Below, piece by piece: positions 7,500 through 16,761 of a DNA stretch of 64,000 bases. The stretch is from positions 1-64,000 of the forward strand of contig JBCCRM010000003.1 of the NCBI GenBank assembly GCA_039513195.1. The letters are read 5' to 3'. The stretch is from Thermohalobaculum sp039513195 (GTDB lineage: Bacteria; Pseudomonadota; Alphaproteobacteria; Rhodobacterales; Rhodobacteraceae). The number at the start of each line of letters is the position of its first letter. Position 1 is the stretch's first letter. Position numbers and translations under genes: made by a program. The notes below the pieces were generated by a model. It made no database searches. It saw only the letters and a list, made by a program, of their open reading frames with translations, and was not told where the DNA came from.

Positions 7500-9005
7500 A
7501 TGGCGAAGGACAAGGTCAAAAAAGCGCCCCGCCCGCGGGCGGAGACGCCGCGCGGCTTTGGCGATTACTTCGGCGAGGCGGTGGTCGCGCGCCGCCGGAT
7601 GCTCGACCGGATTTGCGAGGTATATCACGCCTATGGCTTCGACCCGCTGGAAAGCTCGGCGGTCGAGACGGTGGAGGCGCTCGGCAAATTCCTGCCCGAT
7701 GTGGACCGCCCGAACGAGGGCGTCTTCGCCTGGCAGGACGAGGACGAGACCTGGCTTGCGCTCCGCTACGATCTCACTGCGCCGCTCGCCCGGGTCTTTG
7801 CCCAGCACCGGCTGGAGCTGCCGACCCCCTATCGCCGCTATGCCGTGGGGCCGGTATGGCGCAACGAAAAGCCTGGGCCAGGGCGCTTCCGCCAGTTCTA
7901 CCAATGCGATGCGGACACCGTGGGCACGCCGACCGTCGCTGCGGATGCCGAGATCTGCATGATGCTCGCAGACGCGTTCGATGCCGTGGGCCTCGCGCGC
8001 AGGGACATCTCGATCCGTGTCAACAACCGCAAGGTTCTGAACGGGGTGATGGAGGCAGCCGGCCTCCTCGATCCCGGCGACCCGGATGCCCATACGCCTC
8101 AGCGCGGAATCGTGCTGCGCGCCATCGACAAGCTTGACCGGCTTGGCGAGGCCGGGGTACGCGCCCTCCTCGGCGAAGGGCGGAAGGACGAAAGCGGCGA
8201 TTTCACCAGAGGCGCAGGTCTCGGCTCCGACCAAGCGGATTTGGTGATGGGCTTCACTGCCGCGGGGCGCGCGAGCGCGGAGGACACCTGCGCCCAACTC
8301 CGCACCCTCGTCGGCAGCTCGCAGATCGGCGTCGAGGGGGTAGAGGAGTTATCCCGCATCGCCGAACTTTGCGCGGCCCAGGGTTACGGCCAAGACCTGG
8401 TTCAGATCGACCCCTCGGTGGTCCGCGGCCTCGGCTATTACACCGGCCCAGTCTACGAGGCGGAGCTGACCTTCACCATCAAAGGCGAGGATGGGAGGCC
8501 GCGCCAATTCGGCTCGGTCGCCGGCGGCGGACGCTATGATGACCTCGTCAAACGCTTCACCGGGCAGGCGGTGCCTGCCACCGGCGTCTCCATCGGCGTC
8601 GATCGCCTGCTCGCGGCGCTGGAGGCGCGAACCCCCCAAGACGCGATGTTCTGGAACGGCCCCGTGGTGGTGCTGGTCATGGACCGCGACCGTGTGGCCG
8701 ACTACCAGACGCTTTGCGCCGAGTTGCGCAGTGCCGGCATACGGGCGGAGGTCTTCCTCGGCGGCGGCAACATGGCCAAACAGCTCAAATATGCTGACAA
8801 GCGCCTCTCCCCCATCGCCGTGATCGAGGGGGCCGACGAACGCGACCAGGGCGTGGTACAGCTGAAGGATCTCGCCCTCGGTGCGCGTCTCGCGGCCGAG
8901 ATCGAGACCAATGAGGAATGGAAGGCCCAGCCCGCCCAGATCACCGTGCCCCGGGGCGCGCTGGTTCAACAGGTGCGCCAGATGCTCGCCCGGGCCGACG
9001 GCTGA
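7500..9005 (+). CDS. hisS: Histidyl-tRNA synthetase
   Basis: The 501-residue class II synthetase charges tRNA-His. The N-terminal region holds motif 1. Motif 2 is seen as VWRNEKPGPGRFRQFYQCD near 120-138, the HisRS signature as GLGYYTGPVYE near 309-319, and motif 3 in AGGGRYDDLVKRFTG plus GVSIGVDRLL near 340-370. A C-terminal anticodon-binding domain follows. The length matches the longer alphaproteobacterial form. It begins the hisS-hisZ-hisG run, with hisZ starting 5 bases after its stop, so translation and histidine synthesis genes appear co-transcribed. Confidence 0.96.
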   Translation: MAKDKVKKAPRPRAETPRGFGDYFGEAVVARRRMLDRICEVYHAYGFDPLESSAVETVEALGKFLPDVDRPNEGVFAWQDEDETWLALRYDLTAPLARVFAQHRLELPTPYRRYAVGPVWRNEKPGPGRFRQFYQCDADTVGTPTVAADAEICMMLADAFDAVGLARRDISIRVNNRKVLNGVMEAAGLLDPGDPDAHTPQRGIVLRAIDKLDRLGEAGVRALLGEGRKDESGDFTRGAGLGSDQADLVMGFTAAGRASAEDTCAQLRTLVGSSQIGVEGVEELSRIAELCAAQGYGQDLVQIDPSVVRGLGYYTGPVYEAELTFTIKGEDGRPRQFGSVAGGGRYDDLVKRFTGQAVPATGVSIGVDRLLAALEARTPQDAMFWNGPVVVLVMDRDRVADYQTLCAELRSAGIRAEVFLGGGNMAKQLKYADKRLSPIAVIEGADERDQGVVQLKDLALGARLAAEIETNEEWKAQPAQITVPRGALVQQVRQMLARADG

Positions 9006-9010
9006 GCACC

Positions 9011-10183
9011 ATGGTCGACGATCGCTTCGGCGTTACGGCGCATGAGGGGCTGGACCTGGCCGAGGTCGAGCACGCGCTCGAACGCCTCGCGGGCCTCCAT
9101 GCGGAGGCTGGCTATGCCGTCGTCTCCCCCACCCATCTGTTCCGCGCGGAACTTATGCTCGACCTCTATGGCGAGGATATCCGCGGTAGAGCCTTCCTTT
9201 TCCCCGGCGGCGGGGGCGGCGAGGAGCTGTGTCTGCGCCCGGACTTCACCGTGCCGGTGGTCCTCGCCCATGCGGCACAGGGATGGGATCGCCCGGCGCG
9301 CTATGCCTATCAGGGTCCGGTCTTCCGGCGGCAGGAACCGGGCTCCACCCGGCCGGTGGAGTATCTGCAGGCGGGGATCGAGAATCTCGGCGCCGCCGAT
9401 GCCGCAACGGCCGACAGTCAGGTGTTCTCCCTGACACTGAAGGGCATCGCCGAAATCGGGCCGGAGGCGATCCGGGTCACCACCGGCGATCTCGGGATCC
9501 CCTTTGCACTGCTCGAAGCGCTGGCGATGCCGGCCCGGCGACGGCAAAGGCTACGACGGCATTTCTGGCGGCCGGCCCGGTTCCGCGGCCTCCTCGACGC
9601 CGCAGTCCGGGGACCGGAGGCCCCCTCCCCGCGCCGGGCGGATCTGATTGCAGCCCTTGGCGCACCGGACCCGGTCGCAGCGGTCGCTACCCATGCGGCT
9701 GCGGCCGGGGAGATCACCGGACTACGCGAACTCGACGAACTGGTCAGCCGGGCCGAACGCCTGGCTGGCGCCGAGGCCGAACCGCCAATGCCCGCCGAGC
9801 AGGCCGAGCTGATCGAGGCGGTGACCGAGGTCGCCGGCCCTTCCGGCGAGGCGCTCAGTCAGCTCCGCCGCCTGACGGCCGAGGCAGGGGCCGATATCAC
9901 CGCGGCGCTAGACCGGTTCGAGGCGCGGCTCGATGCGCTCAACCGCAGCGGCGTCGATGCGGAGGATCTGTCCTTCGATGCGGCCTTCGGGCGAAACCTA
10001 GAGTACTATGACGGCTTCGTTTTTGAGGTACTGGCAGAAGGACGCACCGATTTGCCGCCCCTGGCCGGCGGCGGGCGGTTCGATGCGATGACCCGGCAGC
10101 TCGGCGCCGCCCACGCGATCCCCGCCGTGGGCGCAATGATCCGACCGGAAGCAGCGCTCCTCGCGCGGAGGGGGGCTGCATGA
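9011..10183 (+). CDS. hisZ: ATP phosphoribosyltransferase regulatory subunit
   Basis: The 390-residue protein is a HisRS catalytic-domain paralogue without the anticodon-binding domain. HisZ assembles with short-form HisG to make the hetero-octameric first enzyme of histidine biosynthesis and confers feedback inhibition. Relics of class II motif 2 (PVFRRQEPGSTRPVEYLQAG) and motif 3 (LAGGGRFDAMTRQLGA) are visible. I chose the ATG at 9011 because earlier in-frame starts lie inside hisS. The stop overlaps the hisG ATG by ATGA (10180-10183). Confidence 0.93.
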   Translation: MVDDRFGVTAHEGLDLAEVEHALERLAGLHAEAGYAVVSPTHLFRAELMLDLYGEDIRGRAFLFPGGGGGEELCLRPDFTVPVVLAHAAQGWDRPARYAYQGPVFRRQEPGSTRPVEYLQAGIENLGAADAATADSQVFSLTLKGIAEIGPEAIRVTTGDLGIPFALLEALAMPARRRQRLRRHFWRPARFRGLLDAAVRGPEAPSPRRADLIAALGAPDPVAAVATHAAAAGEITGLRELDELVSRAERLAGAEAEPPMPAEQAELIEAVTEVAGPSGEALSQLRRLTAEAGADITAALDRFEARLDALNRSGVDAEDLSFDAAFGRNLEYYDGFVFEVLAEGRTDLPPLAGGGRFDAMTRQLGAAHAIPAVGAMIRPEAALLARRGAA

Positions 10184-10884
10184 CGCGGCTGACCCTGGGC
10201 CTGCCCTCGAAAGGCCGCTTGCAGGAGGCCACCGTCGCCTGGTTCGCGGAACGTGGGGTGACCATCGAGCGGCTCGGCGGGGGGCGCGAGTATGCTGCGC
10301 GAGCCAGCGGCATCGACGGGCTCGACGTGATCATGCTCGCCGCCGGCGAAATCCCGCGGGAGCTCGGCGCCGGGCGCATCCATCTGGGCGTCACCGGCGA
10401 GGATCTGATCCGCGAACGCCTAGCGGGGTGGGAGGACCGGGTCGATCTTGCCACCGAAATGGGCTTCGGCCACGCCGATCTGGTGGTCGCGGTGCCAGCC
10501 TGGTGGGTGGATGTGGAGACCTTGGACGATCTCGACGAGGTGGCGGAGGCGTTCCGTGGTCGCCATGGCCACCCGCTGCGGGTCGCCACCAAGTACCACA
10601 ACCTGACCCAAGGCTTTTTCCGCCACCACGGCGTCGCCGACTATCGGATCGTCGATAGCCAGGGCGCGACGGAGGCAGCGCCGAAAAACCTCTCGGCAGA
10701 GGCGATTGTCGACATCACCACCACTCGTTCGACGCTGCGCGCAAACCATTTGCGAGTTCTAGCGGACGGTTTGATCCTGCGATCTCAGGCCAATCTGTGC
10801 ATCTCCCGCGTCGCTGATTGGTCTGGCAGGGCGCACCAACGTCTGCGCGACCTAGCTGCCCGGCTCGCCCTTAAGGATTGGTAA
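10180..10884 (+). CDS. hisG: ATP phosphoribosyltransferase catalytic subunit, short form
   Basis: The 234-residue enzyme condenses ATP and PRPP to phosphoribosyl-ATP, the first step of histidine synthesis. It is the HisG-short type, lacking the C-terminal regulatory ACT-like domain, consistent with the adjacent hisZ. Visible features are the N-terminal LPSKGRL motif and the PRPP-binding segment VDITTTRSTLRANHL near 173-187. The ATGA overlap with hisZ implies coupled synthesis of the two subunits at a defined ratio. No clear terminator hairpin follows the stop. Confidence 0.95.
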   Translation: MTRLTLGLPSKGRLQEATVAWFAERGVTIERLGGGREYAARASGIDGLDVIMLAAGEIPRELGAGRIHLGVTGEDLIRERLAGWEDRVDLATEMGFGHADLVVAVPAWWVDVETLDDLDEVAEAFRGRHGHPLRVATKYHNLTQGFFRHHGVADYRIVDSQGATEAAPKNLSAEAIVDITTTRSTLRANHLRVLADGLILRSQANLCISRVADWSGRAHQRLRDLAARLALKDW

Positions 10885-11032
10885 GATCACCATTTACTCT
10901 GAATAGTTGCGTTTCACGCACTGACCTAGCCAACCGTCGCAGCTACCTCTCAGTCATCGGATTGCACGGAAAGCCGGCTGGACAGAATTCGGTTCGGCCT
11001 TTTCGTCCGGTTGCCATGAAAGCCGGGGGGTA

Positions 11033-12613
11033 TTGTTGGAAAATCTGTTCGGTTATTGGCGTGATGCGCCAAACGACCCGTTCGACATTTTTTTTCGGGA
11101 CGCGCCGATCATGATGCACTCGATCGACCGGTCCGGGATACTGCTGAAGGTCAGCCGCTTTTGGGCAAACCGGCTCGGCTACACACCCGACGAGATGGTC
11201 GGCCGGAAATCGATCGAGTTTCTGACAGAAAAGTCCCGAGATTACGCCGTCGCGACGGTCCTTCCTGATTTCATGGAAAACGGAAAGATCCACAACATCG
11301 AATATGATTTTGTCGACAAGGCCGGCGCGGTCGTACCGGTGGTGATGTCGGCCATTGCCCAGCATGGGGAGGATGGCAACTTCCGCCGCTCGCTCGCCAT
11401 CATTTTCGACAACAGCGAGACGCGGGCGGCAAAGCATGCTCTGCGGGAAGCGGCGGCGGAGGCCCAGGCCGCCAGTTCGGCAAAGTCTCGCTTTCTCGCC
11501 GCCATGAGCCACGAAATCCGCACACCGATGAATGCAATCCTGGGGTTCGCCCAACTCCTCAGCCGCGCCGAGCTTGGGGAAAAAAGCGATCTGCAAGTGC
11601 GCGGCATCCTGAACGCCAGCAATATGCTGATGCAATTGCTGACCAATTTGCTGGACCTATCGCGGATCGAGGCCGGTCATATGTCCCTGTCAAAAGATGT
11701 CTTCAGCCTGCACGAGCTCATCGCCTTTCTGGGCGATCACTGGCACTCGCCCGCTCAGGAAAAGGGTCTGCAGCTCTATGTGGCGATGGATCGGAGCGTC
11801 CCTAACATGGTCCTCAGCGACCAGGGCCGGATCCGTCAGGTGCTGACAAATTTTCTCAGCAATGCCGTCAAATTCACCGATCAAGGCCGGATCACCCTCA
11901 CCGTCCACCAGGTCACCGGGACCGATGAGCAGGCGGTCCTGCGGTTCGAGGTCGCCGATACCGGCCCAGGTCTCGACGAGGAGCAACGGGGCAGGCTCTT
12001 CGTCCCCTTCGTACAGATCGATGCGGGCTTCGCGAAGCAAGAGGGCGGCTGGGGCCTGGGTCTCTCGATTTGCCGACAAATCGCGGAGGTAATGGCGGCG
12101 GAAGTCGGCGTCGGCAGCGTAAAAGGGCAAGGCGCAACGTTCTTTTTCGAGCTGGCTGTGGACATCCCAGACGAGGAACAACTGATGGTAACGCCGATAG
12201 ACGCTACGGTCGAAAGCGCGAAGCCGGAACAGTCGCTCCGCATTTTGGTGGCCGAGGACAACACCCTCAATCAGGACATGATGCGCGCGATGCTGGAGGC
12301 GCTGGGCCATGCCGCGGAGTTCGTAGGCGACGGCTTCGGTGCAATCCACGCAATGCGAGAGCGGATCTATGACGTGGTTCTGATGGACATCACCATGCCT
12401 GGGCTCGATGGCATCGGCGCAACCGAGCAGATCCGCGCCTTTTCCGACGACCGGCGCAACACCCCGATCATCGCGGTCACCGCCAATGCTGGCTCCGATG
12501 CCAGGGCCCGCTTTCTGTCCCTCGGCATGGACGAGTTCCTCCCAAAGCCGGTTTTCATGGACGATCTCGCACGGCTTCTGAACCGTTTCGCACCGACGCC
12601 CGATCTTGCATGA
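11033..12613 (+). CDS. Cytosolic hybrid histidine kinase (PAS-HisKA-HATPase-REC)
   Basis: The roughly 526-residue protein has a PAS domain (about 20-130) and a HisKA dimerisation helix with phospho-acceptor His160 in MSHEIRTPMN. The HATPase domain has N276 in NFLSNAVKF, ADTGPG and GWGLGLS boxes. A C-terminal receiver has acceptor Asp452 in MDITMPG and Lys505 in LPKP. There is no membrane segment, so it senses a cytosolic cue. The start is a TTG (11033 or 11036), chosen because no ATG precedes the PAS domain in frame and ATG 11111 would truncate it. The output partner is not adjacent. Confidence 0.9.
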   Translation: MLENLFGYWRDAPNDPFDIFFRDAPIMMHSIDRSGILLKVSRFWANRLGYTPDEMVGRKSIEFLTEKSRDYAVATVLPDFMENGKIHNIEYDFVDKAGAVVPVVMSAIAQHGEDGNFRRSLAIIFDNSETRAAKHALREAAAEAQAASSAKSRFLAAMSHEIRTPMNAILGFAQLLSRAELGEKSDLQVRGILNASNMLMQLLTNLLDLSRIEAGHMSLSKDVFSLHELIAFLGDHWHSPAQEKGLQLYVAMDRSVPNMVLSDQGRIRQVLTNFLSNAVKFTDQGRITLTVHQVTGTDEQAVLRFEVADTGPGLDEEQRGRLFVPFVQIDAGFAKQEGGWGLGLSICRQIAEVMAAEVGVGSVKGQGATFFFELAVDIPDEEQLMVTPIDATVESAKPEQSLRILVAEDNTLNQDMMRAMLEALGHAAEFVGDGFGAIHAMRERIYDVVLMDITMPGLDGIGATEQIRAFSDDRRNTPIIAVTANAGSDARARFLSLGMDEFLPKPVFMDDLARLLNRFAPTPDLA

Positions 12614-13833
12614 TCTCGCGATGCTCGGCGGGTTGAGGGGCACGTCCGGACAGCGCAAGAGGATGCCTCAGCGGCCTACGTCGCAGAGGTGACCTCTTCG
12701 GAAGAGCGCTTTTTTCGGAGACCGCCGGTGCGCCCCGGGGCCCACCCGCCCGCCCACAATAGGCGCCCGGTCGAACCGTCGAGGCTGCCCCCAAGCCCCG
12801 GGACACACCGGCTCACGCGCAATGGGCGCGACCTCGGCGCCGAGCAGCTTCAGGTACTCGGCCTTGGCGCGGCTATCCGCCACGGCCTGACCAAACCCTG
12901 CGCTTTTGCTCGGAGCGGGGCAGATGGCGCCAAACTAAAGGCGGATGCCGTGCTCTGATCCTGCGGCACTCGGGACCTTGCACCCCGAAGCAGATCCGGG
13001 ATGAAGGTCGGCGGATAATGGCATCGGTGGCCATTGCGGTCGACGGAAAGGGCGCGCGCAGCCGGCTCGCGGTGCGATGCTGACCTCCGGAGCGGGTGGC
13101 AACCCGCCGAGCGTGGAGCAGGGGAGGACGGCATTCTGGTGGCGCCGCCCCCGCTTCGATCGGCATCTGCGCCTCCATCAGAGAGTAGAAGCTTCCTTCA
13201 TCGAGCGGTTCGTTGCCGAAATGGGAGCCGAAGCGGCGGGTATTGCCGTTCCGCCTCCAATCGATGCACTGGATCGATTGCCCATCGGTCGCTCCTCACT
13301 AGGGAGTGGCAGCCCCTGCAACCGGTGCCGTGAGCTAGGCCTGATCGATAAGAGCGGACGGACGGATCGAGTGGCAGGGACGCGGAGACAGTAGAGCACC
13401 GCGCTCACCGCGAAGGCGGCGCTGGAAGCCATCCGGGGCGAGCCTCCGAGCTTCGAGGCCAATTGCTGAGAGGTGCATCTTCGCTGCGGCGAGGGCAATG
13501 CCGGCAGACGCACGGGGCGATCGGCAACGTCCCTCTGGCTACAGCCGCGACGAACGTGCAGGCAGCTCTGGCACTGTACGAGTTGGCGGCGTAGCGAAGG
13601 TCAATCAGCCTCCGACAAACCCGGTGCAGCAAAGTGACGATCCAGTGAGACGCCTACCGAAAGCACCGGCGCCGAAGCGACTTTGAAAACCTCGACGGGA
13701 ACCGCGCTTAGGCGCGGAACAGCGATCCGAAAGGCACGCGCTAAAATATCTGGAAACGCAGGATTATTGAGCCGCGACGCATTACATACCCAGAGAATGC
13801 CGCAATGAATACATGCCCATAGGAGAGACCGAC
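12614..13833. other. Gene-poor interval with insertion-sequence debris
   Basis: About 1.2 kb between the hybrid kinase and the next convincing gene. No reading frame here has a good start, codon pattern and homology together. The only recognisable content is the IS3-family transposase relic at about 12956-13290. The remainder shows no feature I can support. Confidence 0.5.
12956..13290 (-). pseudogene. IS3-family transposase relic (C-terminal part)
   Basis: On the minus strand one frame reads NEPLDEGSFYSLMEAQMPIEA, equivalent to the NGKLRDELL-x-GE-x-FYSL-x-EAQ block of IS3-family OrfB. Reading then shifts frame into WRRHQNAVLPCSTLGGLPPA, equivalent to the WR-x-HYN-x-RPHS-x-LGYRPPAP C-terminus. 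At least one frameshift and many substitutions separate it from an active transposase. It marks an old, decayed insertion. Confidence 0.55.
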
Positions 13834-14322
13834 ATGACCCTTGCCTCCCCCACGCGCCGCACCCTTCTAGCCGCCGCCGGCACTGCGGTCGCTGCTGGCG
13901 TCTCTACCCTCGTCATCCCGGCCCAGGCAGCGGGCCTCGCGGCCACACGGTCGATGCGAGGCGGCTCGAACAACTACCTGCCCGGCGCGCCGATTGTGGA
14001 GCGCATCGGTCGCGGCGGTTTCTGGATGACAGGCACCGTTCGCCGTGCCGGCGACGGGACGCCGCTGCCAGGCATTCGTATCCAGATCTGGGCGCACACC
14101 ACAGAGGGGCATGAGCGTGAACCGCACAGCCACGGCGCCACTCTGACCGACGCCGACGGCGCATTCCGCTTGGAGATGCCGCAAATCGTGCCTGCTTTCG
14201 GCCAACCCCATGGCCACCTCGCCTATGACAGCGGCGCCTATGAGACGGTGTTCCTGCGGCCCGTGATGCCGAGCGCGAGGGACCAGACCTTGAGTGCAGA
14301 CTTCGTTCTGCAACCCGTCTGA
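13834..14322 (+). CDS. TAT-exported intradiol-dioxygenase-like protein with altered metal site
   Basis: The 162-residue product starts with a twin-arginine signal (TRRTLLAAAG, Arg8-Arg9) and then shows the beta-sandwich signature of intradiol ring-cleavage dioxygenases: G-x-V-x-D-x-(x)-G-x-PL-x-G-x-x-(I/V)-x-(I/V)-W near 67-86 and a TDADGAFR turn near 105-112. The His-x-His pair is retained as H126/H128 in QPHGH, but the usual tyrosine ligand after the W motif appears replaced by a His-rich loop (EGHEREPHSHG). AGGAG lies 8 bases before ATG 13834. The downstream ferric-reductase-like gene starts 5 bases after its stop, so they form a pair. Substrate unknown; true catechol cleavage is doubtful. 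Confidence 0.75.
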   Translation: MTLASPTRRTLLAAAGTAVAAGVSTLVIPAQAAGLAATRSMRGGSNNYLPGAPIVERIGRGGFWMTGTVRRAGDGTPLPGIRIQIWAHTTEGHEREPHSHGATLTDADGAFRLEMPQIVPAFGQPHGHLAYDSGAYETVFLRPVMPSARDQTLSADFVLQPV

Positions 14323-14327
14323 AGGAA

Positions 14328-14933
14328 ATGTCGCGAGCCACAGCGATCCTGTTATGGCTCGCCCTTGCCACCGCCGTTTCCATACCGATCGCAGTGGCGG
14401 CGCTCAGCCCGCTGCTGGCGTGGCGAGATCCGATCTATATTGCGGCGGGTTTCGCCGGGGTGATCGCGATGACGATGCTCCTCATCCAACCGCTCTTGGC
14501 TGGGGGGTATTTGCCCGGCCTGTCTGCGCGGTATGGCAGGCGGGTCCATGGGATCGTCGGGGCGGCGTTAGTCGGCGCGGTGGTCGTGCATGTCGCCGGC
14601 CTCTGGATCACCTCTCCCCCCGACGTGGTCGACGCGCTGCTCTTCGCCTCGCCGACGCCGTTCTCCGCCTGGGGCGTTATCGGCATGTGGGCCGTGTTCG
14701 CGGCTGCCCTGATCGCGGTGTTCCGCCGACGGCTGCGCCCTCGCCTATGGCGGATTGCCCACACGACCTTGGTGACGATCATCGTCGCGGCGAGCGTGGT
14801 CCACGCGATGCTGATCGAAGGGACAATGGGCTTGGTCTCGAAGTCGGTGCTGTGCGCATTGGCCCTCGCTGCGACCGCCAAAGTGATAGCAGACTTGCGG
14901 GTCTGGAGAATGCTACTCCGCCGGAGAGCGTGA
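14328..14933 (+). CDS. Ferric-reductase-like transmembrane (haem-binding) protein
   Basis: The 201-residue protein has about six hydrophobic segments. Histidines sit within them (RRVHGIVGAALVGAVVVHVAG near 66-86 and RIAHTTLVTIIVAASVVHAM near 143-162), matching the bis-histidine haem pattern of the ferric-reductase-like transmembrane family. Such proteins shuttle electrons across the inner membrane, and partners in the periplasm are common. Together with the TAT-exported intradiol-like protein immediately upstream, it may form a two-component periplasmic redox unit. The ribosome-binding site AAGGA is unusually close to the ATG, so translation may depend on coupling. Confidence 0.8.
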   Translation: MSRATAILLWLALATAVSIPIAVAALSPLLAWRDPIYIAAGFAGVIAMTMLLIQPLLAGGYLPGLSARYGRRVHGIVGAALVGAVVVHVAGLWITSPPDVVDALLFASPTPFSAWGVIGMWAVFAAALIAVFRRRLRPRLWRIAHTTLVTIIVAASVVHAMLIEGTMGLVSKSVLCALALAATAKVIADLRVWRMLLRRRA

Positions 14934-15109
14934 GTTTCGGGGCGCCTACCGAGCCGCAGACGCCACCCACCGGCGTCGCAAGGCGCCATGCCCTCGTGGT
15001 TGAACCGGGCTGGTCGATGCAGGGTAACCGGTGGGACCCCCAAGGCGCGCAAAAGGGGTTTTACGAGGGAAAACACCGGAGGTTTCTGGTGACCCGGCTG
15101 TTACTGTTG

Positions 15110-15560
15110 CAAAACGGTAGGTGAATGCCAGTGCCAGCGTGTTGAATTCGATCTCGGCAAAGCGATAGGCGGTATCAGTTGCGTCGATCATCCGCCCGCG
15201 ACTGCCGATGGACCCGCCCGTTCGACTTGCGCCATCGCGACACCGATACCCACAATAGGAGGCCCCGCGCCGGGGATGCCACTGGTTGGAGAGGCGACGG
15301 CCGATGGTGTATTCTGGAAGCTGCCGCCCGCTTGGTCGACCGCCCCCAAGCCCCCTGAAGAGCGCCAGCGCATCGAAAAACGTCATGCTGCGCGGCTCGA
15401 AATCGAGGACCCGCGGCTTCTGTGCTGGCAGAGAGCCGGCGATCTCCGGGGTCGCCGTCGCGCCGTCGAATCTCTATCCGGACGCTTTGCCCGACAAAGT
15501 GCCAATCGACTACGTCCTTGCTCCTGCTTTGCCCGAGCCACCGGGTCTGGGCCGGTCTAG
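15110..15560 (-). pseudogene. Fossil of a secreted or outer-membrane beta-barrel-like gene
   Basis: Reading the minus strand, coding-like segments occur in successive frames: SKDVVDWHFVGQSVRIEI, then RFDGATATPEIAGSLPAQ and PRVLDFEPRSMTFFDALA, then GLGAVDQAGGSFQNTPSAV, and finally RFAEIEFNTLALAFTYRF near 15110-15160. The last is typical of the C-terminal strand of outer-membrane barrels, which end in an aromatic residue. At least two or three frameshifts and a lost stop are needed to connect them. Family assignment is inference from texture and the terminal strand only. Confidence 0.3.
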
Positions 15561-16257
15561 GACCCTTTGGCGCGCCTTTTGCCCCCTATGATCCGCGCCA
15601 GCGTCCGGCACACGGTCACTAGCGCCGCCGCATTGATCGCTCGCGGCCAAGTGAGATCGTTTAACCGGGGCACTCGCGACCGAGGGCGGATAGCGATGCC
15701 CAAAGTCGCCGGTCTCGGAGAATGGCGACGGGGACGGGGAACGATCTTCGCCCGGCCAAGTTCGGGGCAGCAAGGGGCTCGCCAGAAACTCGTGCCCCTC
15801 CGACGACGCGCCACGCCGGGGAACGTGCTTAGGCGGTGCTGCTGCCTCCATCGCCAGTAAGAGCTGATGGGCGCATGAACCGGGTACGGCGGGGGCCCCG
15901 TCGCGACCGGGCTGCGCTTCCGCGCAGGGACCGCCAATGTAGCGCTCGCTCTCCGTGCTGTAGCGGCACCGCAGACTGCGAGCCAGGATACCGCAAACCA
16001 GCGCTTCGGTCGCTCAGCGGCGCCAATCACCCGCATCGGTGACTGAGGGTCTGAACAGCCGTTCTTTGATCGCTCGATTTTCACTGGGATTGCGCCCCGG
16101 CTGAGCGGGGCTCTTCCAGCAAGAGCAGGATTTTCCTTTGCTCCGCCCGCGCCTCGGCCGATGCTGAGCCGCCGCGACCGGTCTCTCGCGCGTGGGAAGT
16201 TCCCTTGGCGTCGACCCTTTCCTGTTCGTCTACAGCGGATCTGCGCCGCCTGCGATG

Positions 16258-16371
16258 AGCGCCGCATTGGGCGCTGGCGACCGCCAGCTCTGGCGCAGCG
16301 TCGAGCGCTTGGAGCGCCGAGGCGCTATCGCCGGAGACGATGACCTCGATGAAGTCCTGGAAGTTGGGCAT
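16258..16371 (-). pseudogene. Fragment resembling an ankyrin-repeat protein N-terminus
   Basis: A minus-strand segment begins MPNFQDFIEVIVSGDSASA and continues LQALDAAPELAVASAQCGA, the pattern of proteins that start with a D-x-x-x-ALLDADP-x-LV capped ankyrin helix pair. The frame then dissolves into arginine-rich nonsense and no further repeats follow. I treat it as a relic. Confidence 0.25.
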
Positions 16372-16761
16372 GCCGATGTCGTCGGAGGGCAAAGTTGCGT
16401 CCTTCCGAGTACGGATCTCTCGAGCCACGCGACTGTAGCATGTCCTTGGGTGTTTCGAGACCGCTTGCTGCTTCGCGACGGCGACCGACAGCACTTTTGG
16501 ACACTGCGCCAGCCCTCTTCAATCGGCGAGGCGACGCACCGAGTGGCCACCAATGCATCGCCAAGCGGCCCGTGGCCGACACTTCGCTCCAGCACCGACG
16601 GCGCTGCTGCGGGACGCGGTAGCTTACTTGCATCTGGGTCTCGGAAGACGTGATTTCGGTAAGTTTGGGATAGCATGCAATCCGATCTCGACGGCATCCT
16701 GCGCTTGGACGATCCTGTCGTCCGTTGAGGCAAATCACCGTAGCGTTTGAGGAAGGTCTCG

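Larger units (their letters stand above)
14934..16761. other. 1.8-kb gene-poor interval with fossil coding fragments
   Basis: No intact gene is supportable. Coding-like peptide strings appear on the minus strand in shifting frames at about 15110-15560 (outer-membrane-like) and 16258-16371 (ankyrin-repeat-like), listed separately. The rest, including 15560-16230 and 16400-16740, contains only short overlapping frames without recognisable similarity. Confidence 0.5.

Noticed and set aside
14294..15124. Plus-strand frame of 276 codons overlapping the ferric-reductase-like gene
   Set aside because: It is an out-of-phase shadow with Arg/Pro/Gly-rich composition; the six-span protein in the other frame is the real gene.
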